Positions 32,257-41,570 of a stretch of 64,000 nt of DNA are shown piece by piece (the first letter of the stretch is position 1; each line of letters starts with the position of its first letter). The stretch covers positions 23,749-87,748 of the forward strand of contig CADBJW010000014.1 in NCBI GenBank assembly GCA_902795135.1, in the 5' to 3' direction. The translations under genes were made by a program, and so were the position numbers. The notes under the pieces are model-generated. The model saw nothing but the letters and a program-made list of their open reading frames with translations. It had not been told where the DNA came from and did not search any database. Source of the DNA: an uncultured Eubacteriales bacterium (GTDB taxonomy: Bacteria > Bacillota > Clostridia > Peptostreptococcales > Anaerovoracaceae).

Positions 32257-35200
32257 AACTGAATCCGGAAAGCCTGGAACTGTACATCAATGACCTGGGA
32301 AGGATCCAGGTAGAGAACGCCATCGACGGCTACTACTATTACTGGAAATATGAAGGGAAGGCCATCGGATCCGGAGGATTTAACGGCGCGACCGGAGAAG
32401 GCCGTCCATACGGAAAGGCAGCCGGAGAAGGCACAGCCACGATGACGGTCTATACCGATAATACGAAGACCGAGCAGGTCGGACAGCCACTGGTCTGCAA
32501 CGTCACGGTCAAGGACGTCTCGGCAAGAGTCGACGGCACCGAATACACCGTGGCAGACTTCCAGAACGCAGTTGCGGCAGCGGTCAGCAGCGGCAAGGTG
32601 CTGGAAGTTTACACAGACAACGGAAGAGTCACCCTGACAGAAGGACAGACCCTGAAGGTGAAGGCAGCCGATAACCGCGGCAAGGGCAAGGTGACCGTAT
32701 CGGCCCCTGCGGCAACGGCCACATCCATGTACGTCATAGAGAAGACGACAGATGCGGATACAGGAATCACGACCTATACCTGCGAAGATAAAGGAACGCC
32801 GAACGTGGAATACACGGCAGCGGACGGAACGAAGAGCTACTCTGCGAAGCTGACGATGGACAAGGCAGGGACCTACAAACTGCTGAACAGCTTCGAAAGC
32901 ACCAGGACCAATGTAACCGCACAAGATGTGGTACTGGATCTGAACGGAAAGACCGTCACATTTGATACCGGGGACACTTATCCTGCGATCATGGTGGGGA
33001 CAACGACCAAGACCGGCGGACTGACGATCAAAGACAGCAGTGAAGACGGGACCGGAGCCATCGTGAACGGCGGAGGCATCGGCGTCTGGCCGGCTTACCG
33101 GAGCAGCAAATTGACGGTGGAAGGCGGAAGCATCACAGCGAAGGTCAGCGCGATCTACACGAGCAACGGATGCACGGCCCAGATCACAGGCGGGACCTTC
33201 AAGGTCAGCGGCGAGGACAAGAACTTCGTCCTGAACTGCAAGGACGACAACAAGGAAACGATCACCGTAAGCGGCGGGACCTTCTACGGATTCGATCCGG
33301 CGGACAACGCGGCAGACGGTGAACACACCAATTACCTGGCAGAAGGCTATGTTGTTAAGACCGGACAGGACGGTAGCGAAACAACCTATACAGTCGTTGA
33401 TGCATTGCAGGCTGCAAAGGAAGAAGCATTAGCAGAACTGAACGAAGTAGATGCCGATTCCTACGTTGAGTCCCAACAGTACAAAGTATATAAACTGGTA
33501 GAAAACGCAAAGAAGAATGTTGAGGCGGCAAAATCGGTTGATGAAGTAAATGAAATCATGGAAGCATTCAGAACCGATCTTGCGAAATTTAAAACACTCG
33601 ACCAGGCGAAAGAAGACGCCATAGCGACACTGGAAGGCTATAAAGATGCCGCCGATTACAGAGACGCAGAAAAGACGGCTCTCGCGGAAGCAATCGAAGC
33701 CGGCACAAGCGCAATCAATAACGCAACCACCAAGGAAGCAGTAGAAGAAGCCCTTGCAGCAGCAAAGGCGCAGATTGACGAACTGAAAACCGCCGCCCAG
33801 TACGAAGCCGAAGAGGCTGAGGCAGCCGCGAATGCCACAGCAGAGGCGCTTGCAAAAGCCAAGTCCGATGCTCTGACCGAGCTGAACAGCTATAAAGACC
33901 CGGCCGACTACAGAGACGCAGAGAAGACGGCGCTGAGAGCGCTTAAGTCCGAGGCGCGGGAAGCCATCAACGCAGCAACCACACCGGACGAAGTTGCAGC
34001 AGCGCTGGCAGCGGCGAAGGACGAAATGGATGGGCTGAAGACAGCGGCCCAGTATGAGGAAGAAGAAGCCACGGCTGCTTCTCAGGCCCTCGCAAAGGCC
34101 AAGACAGATGCCATAACAGCACTGGAAGGCTATAAAGACGCCGCCGACTACAGAGACGCAGAAAAGACGGCTCTTGCAGAAGCAATCGAAGCCGGCACGA
34201 GCGCGATCAATAACGCAACCACCAAGGAAGCAGTAGAAGAAGCCCTTGCAGCAGCAAAGGCGCAGATCGACGAACTGAAGACCGCCGCCCAGTACGAAGC
34301 CGAAGAGGCTGAGGCAGCCGCGAATGCCACAGCAGAGGCACTTGCAAAAGCCAAGTCCGATGCGCTGACCGAACTGAACAGCTATAAGGATCCGGCGGAT
34401 TACAGAGACTTAGAGAAGACAGCTATTAGAGCAATCAAGGCAGAAACACGGGAAGCTATCAACGCGGCAACCACACCGGATGAAGTTGCAGCAGCGCTGG
34501 CAGCGGCGAAGGACGAACTGGATGAGCTGAAGACAGCCGCCCAGTATGAAGCCGAAGAGGCTGAAGAGGCTGCAACAGCGGCGGCACAAGCACTTGAAAA
34601 TGCAAAAGCAGACGCACTTGATGCGCTGAACAACATCAATCCTGCAGACTATCGCGATACTGCCCGTGAAGGACAGACTGAGACAGATAAAGCTCAGGTA
34701 GAGAACATTATAGACAGTGCAAAGGCAGCAATAGCGTCAGCCACGACGCCAGAACAAGTTGCGCAGATACTTGATGAGGCAGCTACAAGTCTCCAGCAAA
34801 TTCCTACGAACCAGGATCTCACTGAAAAAGAAGAGAAGGAGTTGAAGGATGCCAAGGACGCTGCAATTGCGGCCATAAAGGAAATCATGGACGACGCAGC
34901 GGATAAGATTTCAGATGCTGATAAGAGTGCAGCGGAAAATGCGGCTATGAGCGCGAAACTTGATGCACTCACAGCGACAACGCCAGCAGACGCAGCAGCA
35001 GCAGCGCAGCAGTTGACTGATTTAGTTAATGGGATGATACAGGCGCAGGAAGCAGCCGAGAATGCTTTGGCAACTGCAAAGACAGACGCAGCCGCTGCAT
35101 TGGACGAGTACATCAGTGACGAAAATCTTGCTAAATACAGAGATTCAGAGAAGCAGGCCATCAAAGACGCGGTTGAGGAAGCAAAAGCAGCGATTTCTGC

Positions 35201-36017
35201 AGCGACGACGCCTGAAGAGGTCAATCAGATTCTCTCAAATGCGAAGTCAGCAGTTGGCGCTGTAAAGACGGATGCGCAGCTTACGCAGGAAGAGGCGGCA
35301 ACAAAACCGACGAAACCTGCTACAACGAAGCCAACAACAGCAACGACGCCGAAGAAGACAAGCAGTACGACTGCAAAGAAGACCAGGTCTGCTGCAGCAG
35401 CGGAAAAAGCCATCACAGGCATGAAGACCGATGGAGATCCACCGGGAGCCACATTTGCGAAGCTTCAGCTGAAATCGACGAAGCAGACAAAAACTTCCAT
35501 CGCACTCAAATGGATTTCCGTAAAAGGTGCGAAACAGTACATCGTCTATGGAAATGCCTGCGGGAATGCAAACAAACCGAAACAGCTTGCGAAGACAACG
35601 GGAACAGCAAAAACATTCTCAGCAGTTGCCGGTAAGAAGCTCAAGAAGGGCACGTACTACAAGTTCGTAGTCGTTGCACTCGATGCAAAGGGAAATGTCG
35701 TATCCGTTTCAAAACTGATTCACGTAGCGACAACGGGCGGCAAAGTCGGCAACCACAAGAAGGTCAAAGTAAAGAAATCGGTTACCAAGAAGGCCAAGAA
35801 GCTTAAAGTAGGCAAGACCCTGAAACTGAAAGCGAAGGCCGTAAAGAAAAAGAAGAAGGTCAAGAAACACGCCAAGGTAAGATACGAATCGACGAACACG
35901 AAAATCGCGGCCGTTACTTCCGGCGGCAAAGTTACTGCAAAGAAACGAGGCACCTGTTACATATATGCTTATGCGCAGAACGGTGTATTCAAGAGGATCA
36001 AGATAGTAGTCAAATAA
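32253..36017 (+). CDS. Surface protein, C-terminal fragment with helical tandem repeats
   Basis: 1254 residues from ATG 32253, which has no ribosome site; the same frame is open upstream as NADGLYEILRAMKLNPESLE, so it is the tail of the broken gene. Order: an Ig-like segment (1-90), beta-helix repeats (about 90-375), alanine-rich three-helix repeats of about 80 residues (about 375-1005, each with YKDxADYRD and NATTxExVxxALAAAK), and a Thr/Pro/Lys linker. A fibronectin-III-like domain (about 1065-1155) and a Lys-rich Big2-like end (RYESTNTKIAAVTSGGKVT) close the protein. No LPxTG motif or anchor helix; the basic end may bind wall polymers. An elongated adhesin is inferred. Confidence 0.7.
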   Translation: MKLNPESLELYINDLGRIQVENAIDGYYYYWKYEGKAIGSGGFNGATGEGRPYGKAAGEGTATMTVYTDNTKTEQVGQPLVCNVTVKDVSARVDGTEYTVADFQNAVAAAVSSGKVLEVYTDNGRVTLTEGQTLKVKAADNRGKGKVTVSAPAATATSMYVIEKTTDADTGITTYTCEDKGTPNVEYTAADGTKSYSAKLTMDKAGTYKLLNSFESTRTNVTAQDVVLDLNGKTVTFDTGDTYPAIMVGTTTKTGGLTIKDSSEDGTGAIVNGGGIGVWPAYRSSKLTVEGGSITAKVSAIYTSNGCTAQITGGTFKVSGEDKNFVLNCKDDNKETITVSGGTFYGFDPADNAADGEHTNYLAEGYVVKTGQDGSETTYTVVDALQAAKEEALAELNEVDADSYVESQQYKVYKLVENAKKNVEAAKSVDEVNEIMEAFRTDLAKFKTLDQAKEDAIATLEGYKDAADYRDAEKTALAEAIEAGTSAINNATTKEAVEEALAAAKAQIDELKTAAQYEAEEAEAAANATAEALAKAKSDALTELNSYKDPADYRDAEKTALRALKSEAREAINAATTPDEVAAALAAAKDEMDGLKTAAQYEEEEATAASQALAKAKTDAITALEGYKDAADYRDAEKTALAEAIEAGTSAINNATTKEAVEEALAAAKAQIDELKTAAQYEAEEAEAAANATAEALAKAKSDALTELNSYKDPADYRDLEKTAIRAIKAETREAINAATTPDEVAAALAAAKDELDELKTAAQYEAEEAEEAATAAAQALENAKADALDALNNINPADYRDTAREGQTETDKAQVENIIDSAKAAIASATTPEQVAQILDEAATSLQQIPTNQDLTEKEEKELKDAKDAAIAAIKEIMDDAADKISDADKSAAENAAMSAKLDALTATTPADAAAAAQQLTDLVNGMIQAQEAAENALATAKTDAAAALDEYISDENLAKYRDSEKQAIKDAVEEAKAAISAATTPEEVNQILSNAKSAVGAVKTDAQLTQEEAATKPTKPATTKPTTATTPKKTSSTTAKKTRSAAAAEKAITGMKTDGDPPGATFAKLQLKSTKQTKTSIALKWISVKGAKQYIVYGNACGNANKPKQLAKTTGTAKTFSAVAGKKLKKGTYYKFVVVALDAKGNVVSVSKLIHVATTGGKVGNHKKVKVKKSVTKKAKKLKVGKTLKLKAKAVKKKKKVKKHAKVRYESTNTKIAAVTSGGKVTAKKRGTCYIYAYAQNGVFKRIKIVVK
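33628..34605 (+). repeat. 492-bp tandem duplication in the surface-protein gene
   Basis: Two successive copies (from 33628 and from 34120) each encode one A-type and one B-type three-helix unit. They are nearly identical at the DNA level, including ACTGGAAGGCTATAAAGA at both ends of the period. Further diverged units follow to about 35250. Confidence 0.85.
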
Positions 36018-36040
36018 AGTAACGAAAGACCGGCATTCGT

Positions 36041-36075
36041 AAAAAAGCTGCCGCATTAATGCGGCAGCTTTCTTA
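36041..36075. terminator. Bidirectional terminator between the surface gene and hydroxylase paralogue 2
   Basis: 13-bp perfect stem AAAGCTGCCGCAT / ATGCGGCAGCTTT (36044-36056 and 36059-36071), A-rich before and T-rich after, so it serves both converging genes. Confidence 0.93.
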
Positions 36076-36101
36076 TAGCTTTATTTAGGTCATCCGACAA
36101 A

Positions 36102-39100
36102 TTATTTTCTGATCTTATCTCTGTAGTTGAGATACTGATCGTCCTGACCTGGCTTCCAGCGTACGCCTGCTTCACCGAGTTCACCGAATTCGATGTCTTC
36201 CGGCTTTGTAGGGTTCATTGGATTTTCCTTGATGTGCTTAACAGCATCATACAGTTCGGATCCGAGGAAGTACTTCTCAGGCTTGTTCGGATTTGGTTCG
36301 CCCTTAGCCTTTGCTTCGATACCAGCCTTGATCTTATCTGGTGTTGCAGGCAGTTCATAGATACGAACGCCAACAGCGTTGTTGATCGCATTGATAACTG
36401 CCATGTGATCGGAGGACTGGAATGCTTCGGAAGCACCGGAGGAACCAAATGGACCACGAGGGTCTTCTCCGTCAACGTGGATGTAGTTGAAGTCAGGAGC
36501 ATCCGGGATATCGTTCGCATAGAGGATACCAGCCTTAACCATGTTCCAATCCTTTTCAGGATTTTCATAGTTTTCTGTGAGGGCGAATCCGATTGCGTGT
36601 GACATACCACCGTAGATCTGGCCTTCAACAGCCTGAATGTTACCAGGTTTACCAATCCATTCTACGCAAGTCATGCCAGTACACTTGGTCTTACCGGTTG
36701 CAACTTCAACGTCAACGGTAGCCAGGAACAATGCATAAGTGTAGGTGTAAGTCGGGTTACCTGATCCATCGTTTGGATCCAGATCGTAGAAGTAGTTGTA
36801 TTCATCGATCGTAGCCCAGTCACCCTGATATCTTGTTGGCAGACCTTCTGCTACCATTTCATCGTATGTTCTGTAAGAACCATCTTCTTTTCTCATGGCG
36901 TCAGCCAGGTTCTTAGCAGCAACGATCGTAGCCTTACCATTCGCATAGTGTGATCTGGAACCAGCGGATTCACCAGTGTTTGGACAATACTTGGAGTCAT
37001 CCTGGATCAGCTTGATGTCATTCGGAGTTACTTCTGGGAAGTAAGGCTTCAGAGCTTCCAGAGTACAGATGAGTGAACCCTGGTCACCGCCCTGGCCCTG
37101 ATCCTGCCAAGTGTCGTACTTTCTGAATGTTCCATCTGGCATCAGCTCGATAGCAACGTGGGATTCGTCGATTGCGCCAAGGCCAACGTTGTAGCCGCCC
37201 CATGCGATACCAACGCCCTTCTTGATATCTTCGTGATCTTTGTTCCAAGCTTCCACTTCAGCCTTCTTTTCATCGTAGATTGGCTTCAGTTTATCCATCA
37301 TCTCTTCCATTGGATAGTGGAGGTAAGGAAGCTGGTTGATGTTTGTATCTTCCGGAGTTCTAGCGATGTTCTTATATCTCAGCTCGAATGGATCGATTCC
37401 AGCTTCTTCTGCCAGCATGTCTACCAGTGCTTCGGAGCAAGTGTAAGTCTGTGGAGCACCATAGCCTCTGTATGCAGTTGTCCATGAATGGTTCGTAACA
37501 GCAGCTCTGTTCATACCTACTACATTTGGCATGTAGTATGGATAGAACATAAATCTGGATGTCTTAGTCAGCTTGTCATCACCGAAGTCAGTGTAGCAAC
37601 CTGCATCAAGACCAACTTCATATTCGCCAGCAACGAACTTGCCGTCTGCATCACAGGCCATTCTGCCGTTCCAGTAGGACGGTGAACGCTTACCGGTAAC
37701 TGCCATGAACTGCTTGTAATCCATGGACAGTGAGCAAGGCATCTTAGTAACCATCGTTGCGTATGCGCAGAGAGTCCAGTTATGTGCATTCATTGCCCAA
37801 CCGAAGGATCCGCCAGTAGGGTTTTCGATGAGACGAAGCTTATCCGCTTCGATTCCGAGGGCGTTTGCCATTTCGTCTCTATCCCAGTAGAGTGTCATGG
37901 TCTTGCAGTGTACGCAGAGGTTGTCATCTTCATCGTAATATGTCTGAGCTACGTCGCCTTCGATGGACATGTGAGGTTCTCTGGATGAATAGAAGGAACC
38001 TTCAACGGAGTATGCCGCATTTTCGATCAGTTCAGGAACATGCTCGTCATCGCCCTTCAGAACAGGCATGTTCGTGTAAACGTTCTTGCCATAAGTGTCA
38101 GGGAACCAGTCGTAGATCTTCTCAGCGTCAGGTTTAACGGCATCCAGATAATTCATGTATGCAGGCAGTTCTTCGATGTCGACTTTTACCTTGTCGACTG
38201 CAGCCTTTGCATGATCTCTGGTGTCAGCAACGACCAGTGCAACAACGTCGCCATACCATACGATTTCGTCTTCAGCCAGTACGTGGTGGTTTTCCTGCAG
38301 CTCGATGGTTCTTTCGGAGAATCCAAAGGCCATGAAGTAGTTGTTGCAGCCAATTTCCTTGATGTCCTTAGCAGTGATGACTTTCACTACGCCAGGCATT
38401 GCTTCTGCTTCTGCAACATCGATGTTCTTGATCTTTGCATGGCTGGTGATTCTTGGCATTACCATTTCGACCTTCAGAGTCTCAGCTGGCATGTGCAGTT
38501 CTACGTCATCACCGTAGTCGCATACACCGCATGCCTTAGGCAGAGCGTTCGGTCTTTCGAGAGGTTTGCCATAGAAGTTGCCGATATCCTTGGACCAGTC
38601 ATAGCGGAAGTCTTCAACAGTCTTCTCGCCTCTGAGTACTTCAGCAGCCGCCATTACAGCATCCACGATCTGCTTGTATCCAGTACATCTGCAGATGTTT
38701 CTATGCTTCGTGAACCAGTCTCTGACTTCTTCTCTTGTAGGACTTGGATTTTCCTGCAGGAGCTGGTATGCAGAAACGATGAATCCAGGAACACAGAAAC
38801 CGCACTGTACGGCGCCGCATGCAACCCAAAGTGACTGAAGCGGATGAGGATAGTTGACACTACCGATACCTTCAATTGTAGTCACCTTACTGTACTCTTC
38901 GACTTTGGCGATTTTTCTTGTACAGGAACGGATTACCTTACCATCGAGGATGACGGAGCAGGCTCCGCAGACGCCATAGCCGCAACCGATTTTCGTGCCT
39001 GTCAGGCCGAGACGGCGAAGTACGTCGGCAAGCGTGTCCTTCTCAGGATCACAGATGAACATACGGTCGGCACCGTTGATGTTCAGAGTCATTTTTTTCA

Positions 39101-39107
39101 AATTCAT
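36102..39107 (-). CDS. Mop-type molybdenum hydroxylase (aldehyde oxidoreductase), paralogue 2
   Basis: 1001 residues with the same plan as paralogue 1: C42, C47, C50, C62 for the first 2Fe-2S cluster, C102, C105, C139, C141 for the second, then hammerhead and molybdopterin domains, no FAD domain. The end of the active site reads FGSSGASEAF. It is about 40 residues longer at the C-terminus (GELGEAGVRWKPGQDDQYLN). Its N-terminal 80 residues are nearly the same as in paralogue 1, and the domain pocket segments differ more, which suggests the same maturation and partner but different substrates. ATG 39107 carries the same GGAGGCAATT ribosome site. Confidence 0.92.
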   Translation of the reverse strand: MNLKKMTLNINGADRMFICDPEKDTLADVLRRLGLTGTKIGCGYGVCGACSVILDGKVIRSCTRKIAKVEEYSKVTTIEGIGSVNYPHPLQSLWVACGAVQCGFCVPGFIVSAYQLLQENPSPTREEVRDWFTKHRNICRCTGYKQIVDAVMAAAEVLRGEKTVEDFRYDWSKDIGNFYGKPLERPNALPKACGVCDYGDDVELHMPAETLKVEMVMPRITSHAKIKNIDVAEAEAMPGVVKVITAKDIKEIGCNNYFMAFGFSERTIELQENHHVLAEDEIVWYGDVVALVVADTRDHAKAAVDKVKVDIEELPAYMNYLDAVKPDAEKIYDWFPDTYGKNVYTNMPVLKGDDEHVPELIENAAYSVEGSFYSSREPHMSIEGDVAQTYYDEDDNLCVHCKTMTLYWDRDEMANALGIEADKLRLIENPTGGSFGWAMNAHNWTLCAYATMVTKMPCSLSMDYKQFMAVTGKRSPSYWNGRMACDADGKFVAGEYEVGLDAGCYTDFGDDKLTKTSRFMFYPYYMPNVVGMNRAAVTNHSWTTAYRGYGAPQTYTCSEALVDMLAEEAGIDPFELRYKNIARTPEDTNINQLPYLHYPMEEMMDKLKPIYDEKKAEVEAWNKDHEDIKKGVGIAWGGYNVGLGAIDESHVAIELMPDGTFRKYDTWQDQGQGGDQGSLICTLEALKPYFPEVTPNDIKLIQDDSKYCPNTGESAGSRSHYANGKATIVAAKNLADAMRKEDGSYRTYDEMVAEGLPTRYQGDWATIDEYNYFYDLDPNDGSGNPTYTYTYALFLATVDVEVATGKTKCTGMTCVEWIGKPGNIQAVEGQIYGGMSHAIGFALTENYENPEKDWNMVKAGILYANDIPDAPDFNYIHVDGEDPRGPFGSSGASEAFQSSDHMAVINAINNAVGVRIYELPATPDKIKAGIEAKAKGEPNPNKPEKYFLGSELYDAVKHIKENPMNPTKPEDIEFGELGEAGVRWKPGQDDQYLNYRDKIRK

Positions 39108-39329
39108 AATTGCCTCCGTTTGAATATTAACTTATAACTTTTGTTAGTAAACACATAAATATATGTATTATTATTTTACCGAAGAAAAGTAAAATGTGTC
39201 AAGGACAAGGGAACAAAGTATCATTATTAAGACAACACTTTCGTATTTGCGAAGGCCTTTGCAAAGGCTATGAGGAGGGTAAAGAAATCGTAATCAAAAT
39301 CAAGGAACAATGATTCGGGAGAAGACACG
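39108..39329. other. Upstream region of hydroxylase paralogue 2
   Basis: AT-rich region of the 308-nt gap between paralogue 2 and the secreted-protein pair. It holds ACACATAAATATATGT (39151-39166), an imperfect palindrome facing the minus-strand gene, and a GCCTTTGCAAAGGC palindrome near 39253. I see no gene and no clear consensus promoter. Confidence 0.35.
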
Positions 39330-39373
39330 TTGAAACACAAAACAGCGGGAGCGAATCCGGTCGCTGCCCGCTG
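39330..39373 (-). terminator. Terminator of the secreted-protein pair
   Basis: Read on the minus strand: CAGCGGG ... CCCGCTG outer stem (39373-39367 with 39349-39343), inner AGCGA / TCGCT, then TTTTGTGTTT. Confidence 0.8.
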
Positions 39374-39415
39374 CCTTGGCTGCCTTGATACGACAACCAA
39401 TTATGAGGAATGATC

Positions 39416-40039
39416 CTATTCACCCAAACCGGAGTACTTGATTTTTCCAAGATAGTATGTTCCTTTTGGTGTCTTCAGGAAGTCCTGAACGTGTCCCTTT
39501 TTTATCCTGTGAACCATTTTATACCCGGCTTTGTTACTTGTCTTAGAGACCATGATTACTTTAGCCTTTGTCTTTTTCTTTGATTTCCCGTTCAGCTTCA
39601 TCACGCGTTTTTTGTTTGCGTCAAAATCTTCATAGTAGATTTTACTGCCTTTGATAACGTAGGTATCGGCCTCGGCCAGACATTTCTTATTCTTTCCAGA
39701 TGTTTTAACACGCCAAAGCTTTACAGATGACCCGTTTGAAACATTTAGAAAATAAATGTAGCTGCCCTTTTTCTTCAATGCAAACAAATGGCCGTCTTCA
39801 TAGTAAACCTCATCGTCATTGTAGCGATATATGAGTTTGCTGCTTTTGAGCTTCCCCTTCTTGACTTTGACCTTGTAAATTCCCTTGGCCCCAACGCAGT
39901 ATACAGTGCTGCCGGTTTTATATACTTGGTCATAAACGATAGACTTAGCCTTCGATGCTGCAAAGGCTGAGGTCGGCATAAATGCGATGGCAACAGCCAA
40001 GGCGAGTACGCAGCTGACGAGTTTCTTTTTTATATTCAT
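39416..40039 (-). CDS. Small secreted protein of unknown function, copy A
   Basis: 207 residues with a clear signal peptide (MNIKKKLVSCVLALAVAIAF, cleaved after SAFA). The mature part is Lys/Tyr/Gly-rich with short beta repeats such as VYKTGSTVYCVGAKGIYKV, KGSYIYFLNV and KGSKIYYEDF. This is the pattern of DUF5050-like or propeller-like repeats in clostridial secreted proteins. It ends with DFLKTPKGTYYLGKIKYSG. The neighbour at 40058 is a diverged tandem copy (same first mature residues ASKAK and the same C-terminal LKTPKGTYYLGxxK). Role unknown. GGGGGGAG precedes the ATG. Confidence 0.8.
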   Translation of the reverse strand: MNIKKKLVSCVLALAVAIAFMPTSAFAASKAKSIVYDQVYKTGSTVYCVGAKGIYKVKVKKGKLKSSKLIYRYNDDEVYYEDGHLFALKKKGSYIYFLNVSNGSSVKLWRVKTSGKNKKCLAEADTYVIKGSKIYYEDFDANKKRVMKLNGKSKKKTKAKVIMVSKTSNKAGYKMVHRIKKGHVQDFLKTPKGTYYLGKIKYSGLGE

Positions 40040-40057
40040 ATTCTCCCCCCCTATTAA

Positions 40058-40694
40058 TTAATCCCAGCCATCGATTTTTACCCGGCCGAGATAGTAGGTT
40101 CCTTTTGGAGTTTTTAGGTAGTCCTTCGCATATCCATTGTGTTCTTTTATGATCACGGAATATTTGGAAGTATTGCTTCGCTTGCTGGTCATGGACACTC
40201 TGGTTGAGGTTTTCTTATTCGATTTTCCGTTGAGCTTCATGACACGGTATGTAGCGATTTCGTCACCATAATCCGTTTCATAAGTATATACGTAATAGAT
40301 CTTCTTCCCCTTTATTGCGAATTCATCCGAATTGGTGTTTACCAAAAGCTTAAACCCTTTTCCGGAAGTTTTCTTGCGGCAAATGCTCCATAACATGCCT
40401 TCACTCCCGACAACGTAATAGAGATATTTCCCCTTTTTCTTCATACCGTAAATGTAACTGTCGGGACCCATTGGGTGACCGGTGTAGTGGAACATCTTTA
40501 CTTTTTTGACTTTGCCTTTTTTGACCGTCACCTTGTAGATGCCTTTTGCACCAGCTGCATAAACCGTTTTACCGGTTTTATACACCTGATAATAACTGGT
40601 CATCTTAGCCTTGGACGCTGCAAAAGCCGAGGTCGGCATGAACGAGATCGCAACGACCAAAAACAAGGAGACAACTCAAGATTTTCTTCTTCAT
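40058..40694 (-). pseudogene. Small secreted protein, copy B, frameshifted in the signal peptide
   Basis: Tandem paralogue of the gene at 39416. A good ribosome site (GGAGGG) precedes ATG 40694, which starts MKKKILSCLL, but the frame then runs into VFGRCDLVHADLG. The rest of the signal peptide and the whole mature protein (VVAISFMPTSAFAASKAK ...) are open in the frame one base further on, to 40058. Removing one base at about 40667 restores MKKKILSCLLFLVVAISFMP. The mature part is otherwise intact (about 185 residues), so the change is recent, a sequencing error, or a phase-variable state. A TTG at 40666 could start the downstream frame but without a charged signal-peptide start. Confidence 0.65.
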
Positions 40695-40795
40695 ATGTAG
40701 CCCTCCACTTGTTTAGTAAATAAGATATCATCACAGCTTAAGTATACCAAAGATGAGAACCGCAAGGAAGCAGTGGTGTAATACTGAACGTTTTT

Positions 40796-40825
40796 TTGTA
40801 ACGATTAGCGAAAGAATGATATAAT
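40796..40825 (+). promoter_or_regulatory. Promoter of the methyltransferase-xdhC operon
   Basis: TTGTAA (40796-40801), an 18-nt spacer, then TG-A-TATAAT (-10 at 40820-40825). Start about 40832; AAAGGAG lies before ATG 40864. Confidence 0.75.
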
Positions 40826-40863
40826 GTCAACGTTAGCGAATACATGGAACAAAAGGAGAGAAC

Positions 40864-41559
40864 ATGGCAATACAACGACCAGGTGGATTTGATATAACGG
40901 AACGGGGCCTGAAACTGGCGAGTTTCAAGAAAGGCAGCAAGATTCTGGACATCGGATGCGGCGGTGGAGATACCGTCAATTACTTGAACGAAAAGGGCTA
41001 TAAGGCGGAAGGCATCGAGATCAATCTCGTCAAAATCAGCGAAGCCAAAGAGCAATTTCCGGACATCGATGTCAAATTCGGGGACGGCGGATTCCTGGAT
41101 GACTACTTGTCCTTTACCTTTGATGGAATCATCATGGAGTGCTCCCTGAATGGGATCGTACAGCCGGACGAAGCGCTCCACGAAGCCTACTGCGTTATGA
41201 AAAAGGGCGGCCGTCTGATTATTTCAGACTTCTACGAAAAGGATCCCGAACCGAATCAGCTCAAGGCAGTTGCCATCGAAGCAGCCCGCAGGGCCAGACT
41301 GCCTCGAAATGAGGGGGATTGCGAGGAAGGCACACCGGAGCATTTTGTGGATTTCCGGTTTGGCGGAGCATTCTACAAAGAGCCCCTCATCAAACAGTTA
41401 GAAGAGGAAATCGGATTCCGTGTGATGAAGTTCGAAGATTATTCGGACAAGCTGGGAGACGGGTTCGAAGCTTTTGCACCAACCCTTGACAAACAGGCAG
41501 GCGGCAAAAGCAGAGACATCGGCTATTTCCTGCTGGTCGCTCAGAAACCGTTGAAGTAA
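40864..41559 (+). CDS. Class I SAM-dependent methyltransferase of the Mo-hydroxylase cluster type
   Basis: 231 residues. The SAM-binding motif ILDIGCGGGDTVNYL is at 33-47, with the acidic second motif AEGIEINLVKI and TFDGIIMECSLNGI as motif IV. The start PGGFDITERGLKLASF and the ECSLN motif match a methyltransferase group that I recall as a regular neighbour of Mop-type aldehyde oxidoreductases in Desulfovibrio and clostridia (named after DVU_1556). The target of methylation is unknown. The xdhC gene starts 11 nt later, so the two are co-transcribed. Confidence 0.8.
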   Translation: MAIQRPGGFDITERGLKLASFKKGSKILDIGCGGGDTVNYLNEKGYKAEGIEINLVKISEAKEQFPDIDVKFGDGGFLDDYLSFTFDGIIMECSLNGIVQPDEALHEAYCVMKKGGRLIISDFYEKDPEPNQLKAVAIEAARRARLPRNEGDCEEGTPEHFVDFRFGGAFYKEPLIKQLEEEIGFRVMKFEDYSDKLGDGFEAFAPTLDKQAGGKSRDIGYFLLVAQKPLK

Positions 41560-41570
41560 AGGAGGAACAA

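Noticed and set aside
32232-33326. Minus-strand open frame of 364 codons opposite the surface-protein gene
   Set aside because: A shadow of biased codons in the beta-helix repeats; the plus frame has the domain structure and this one has none.
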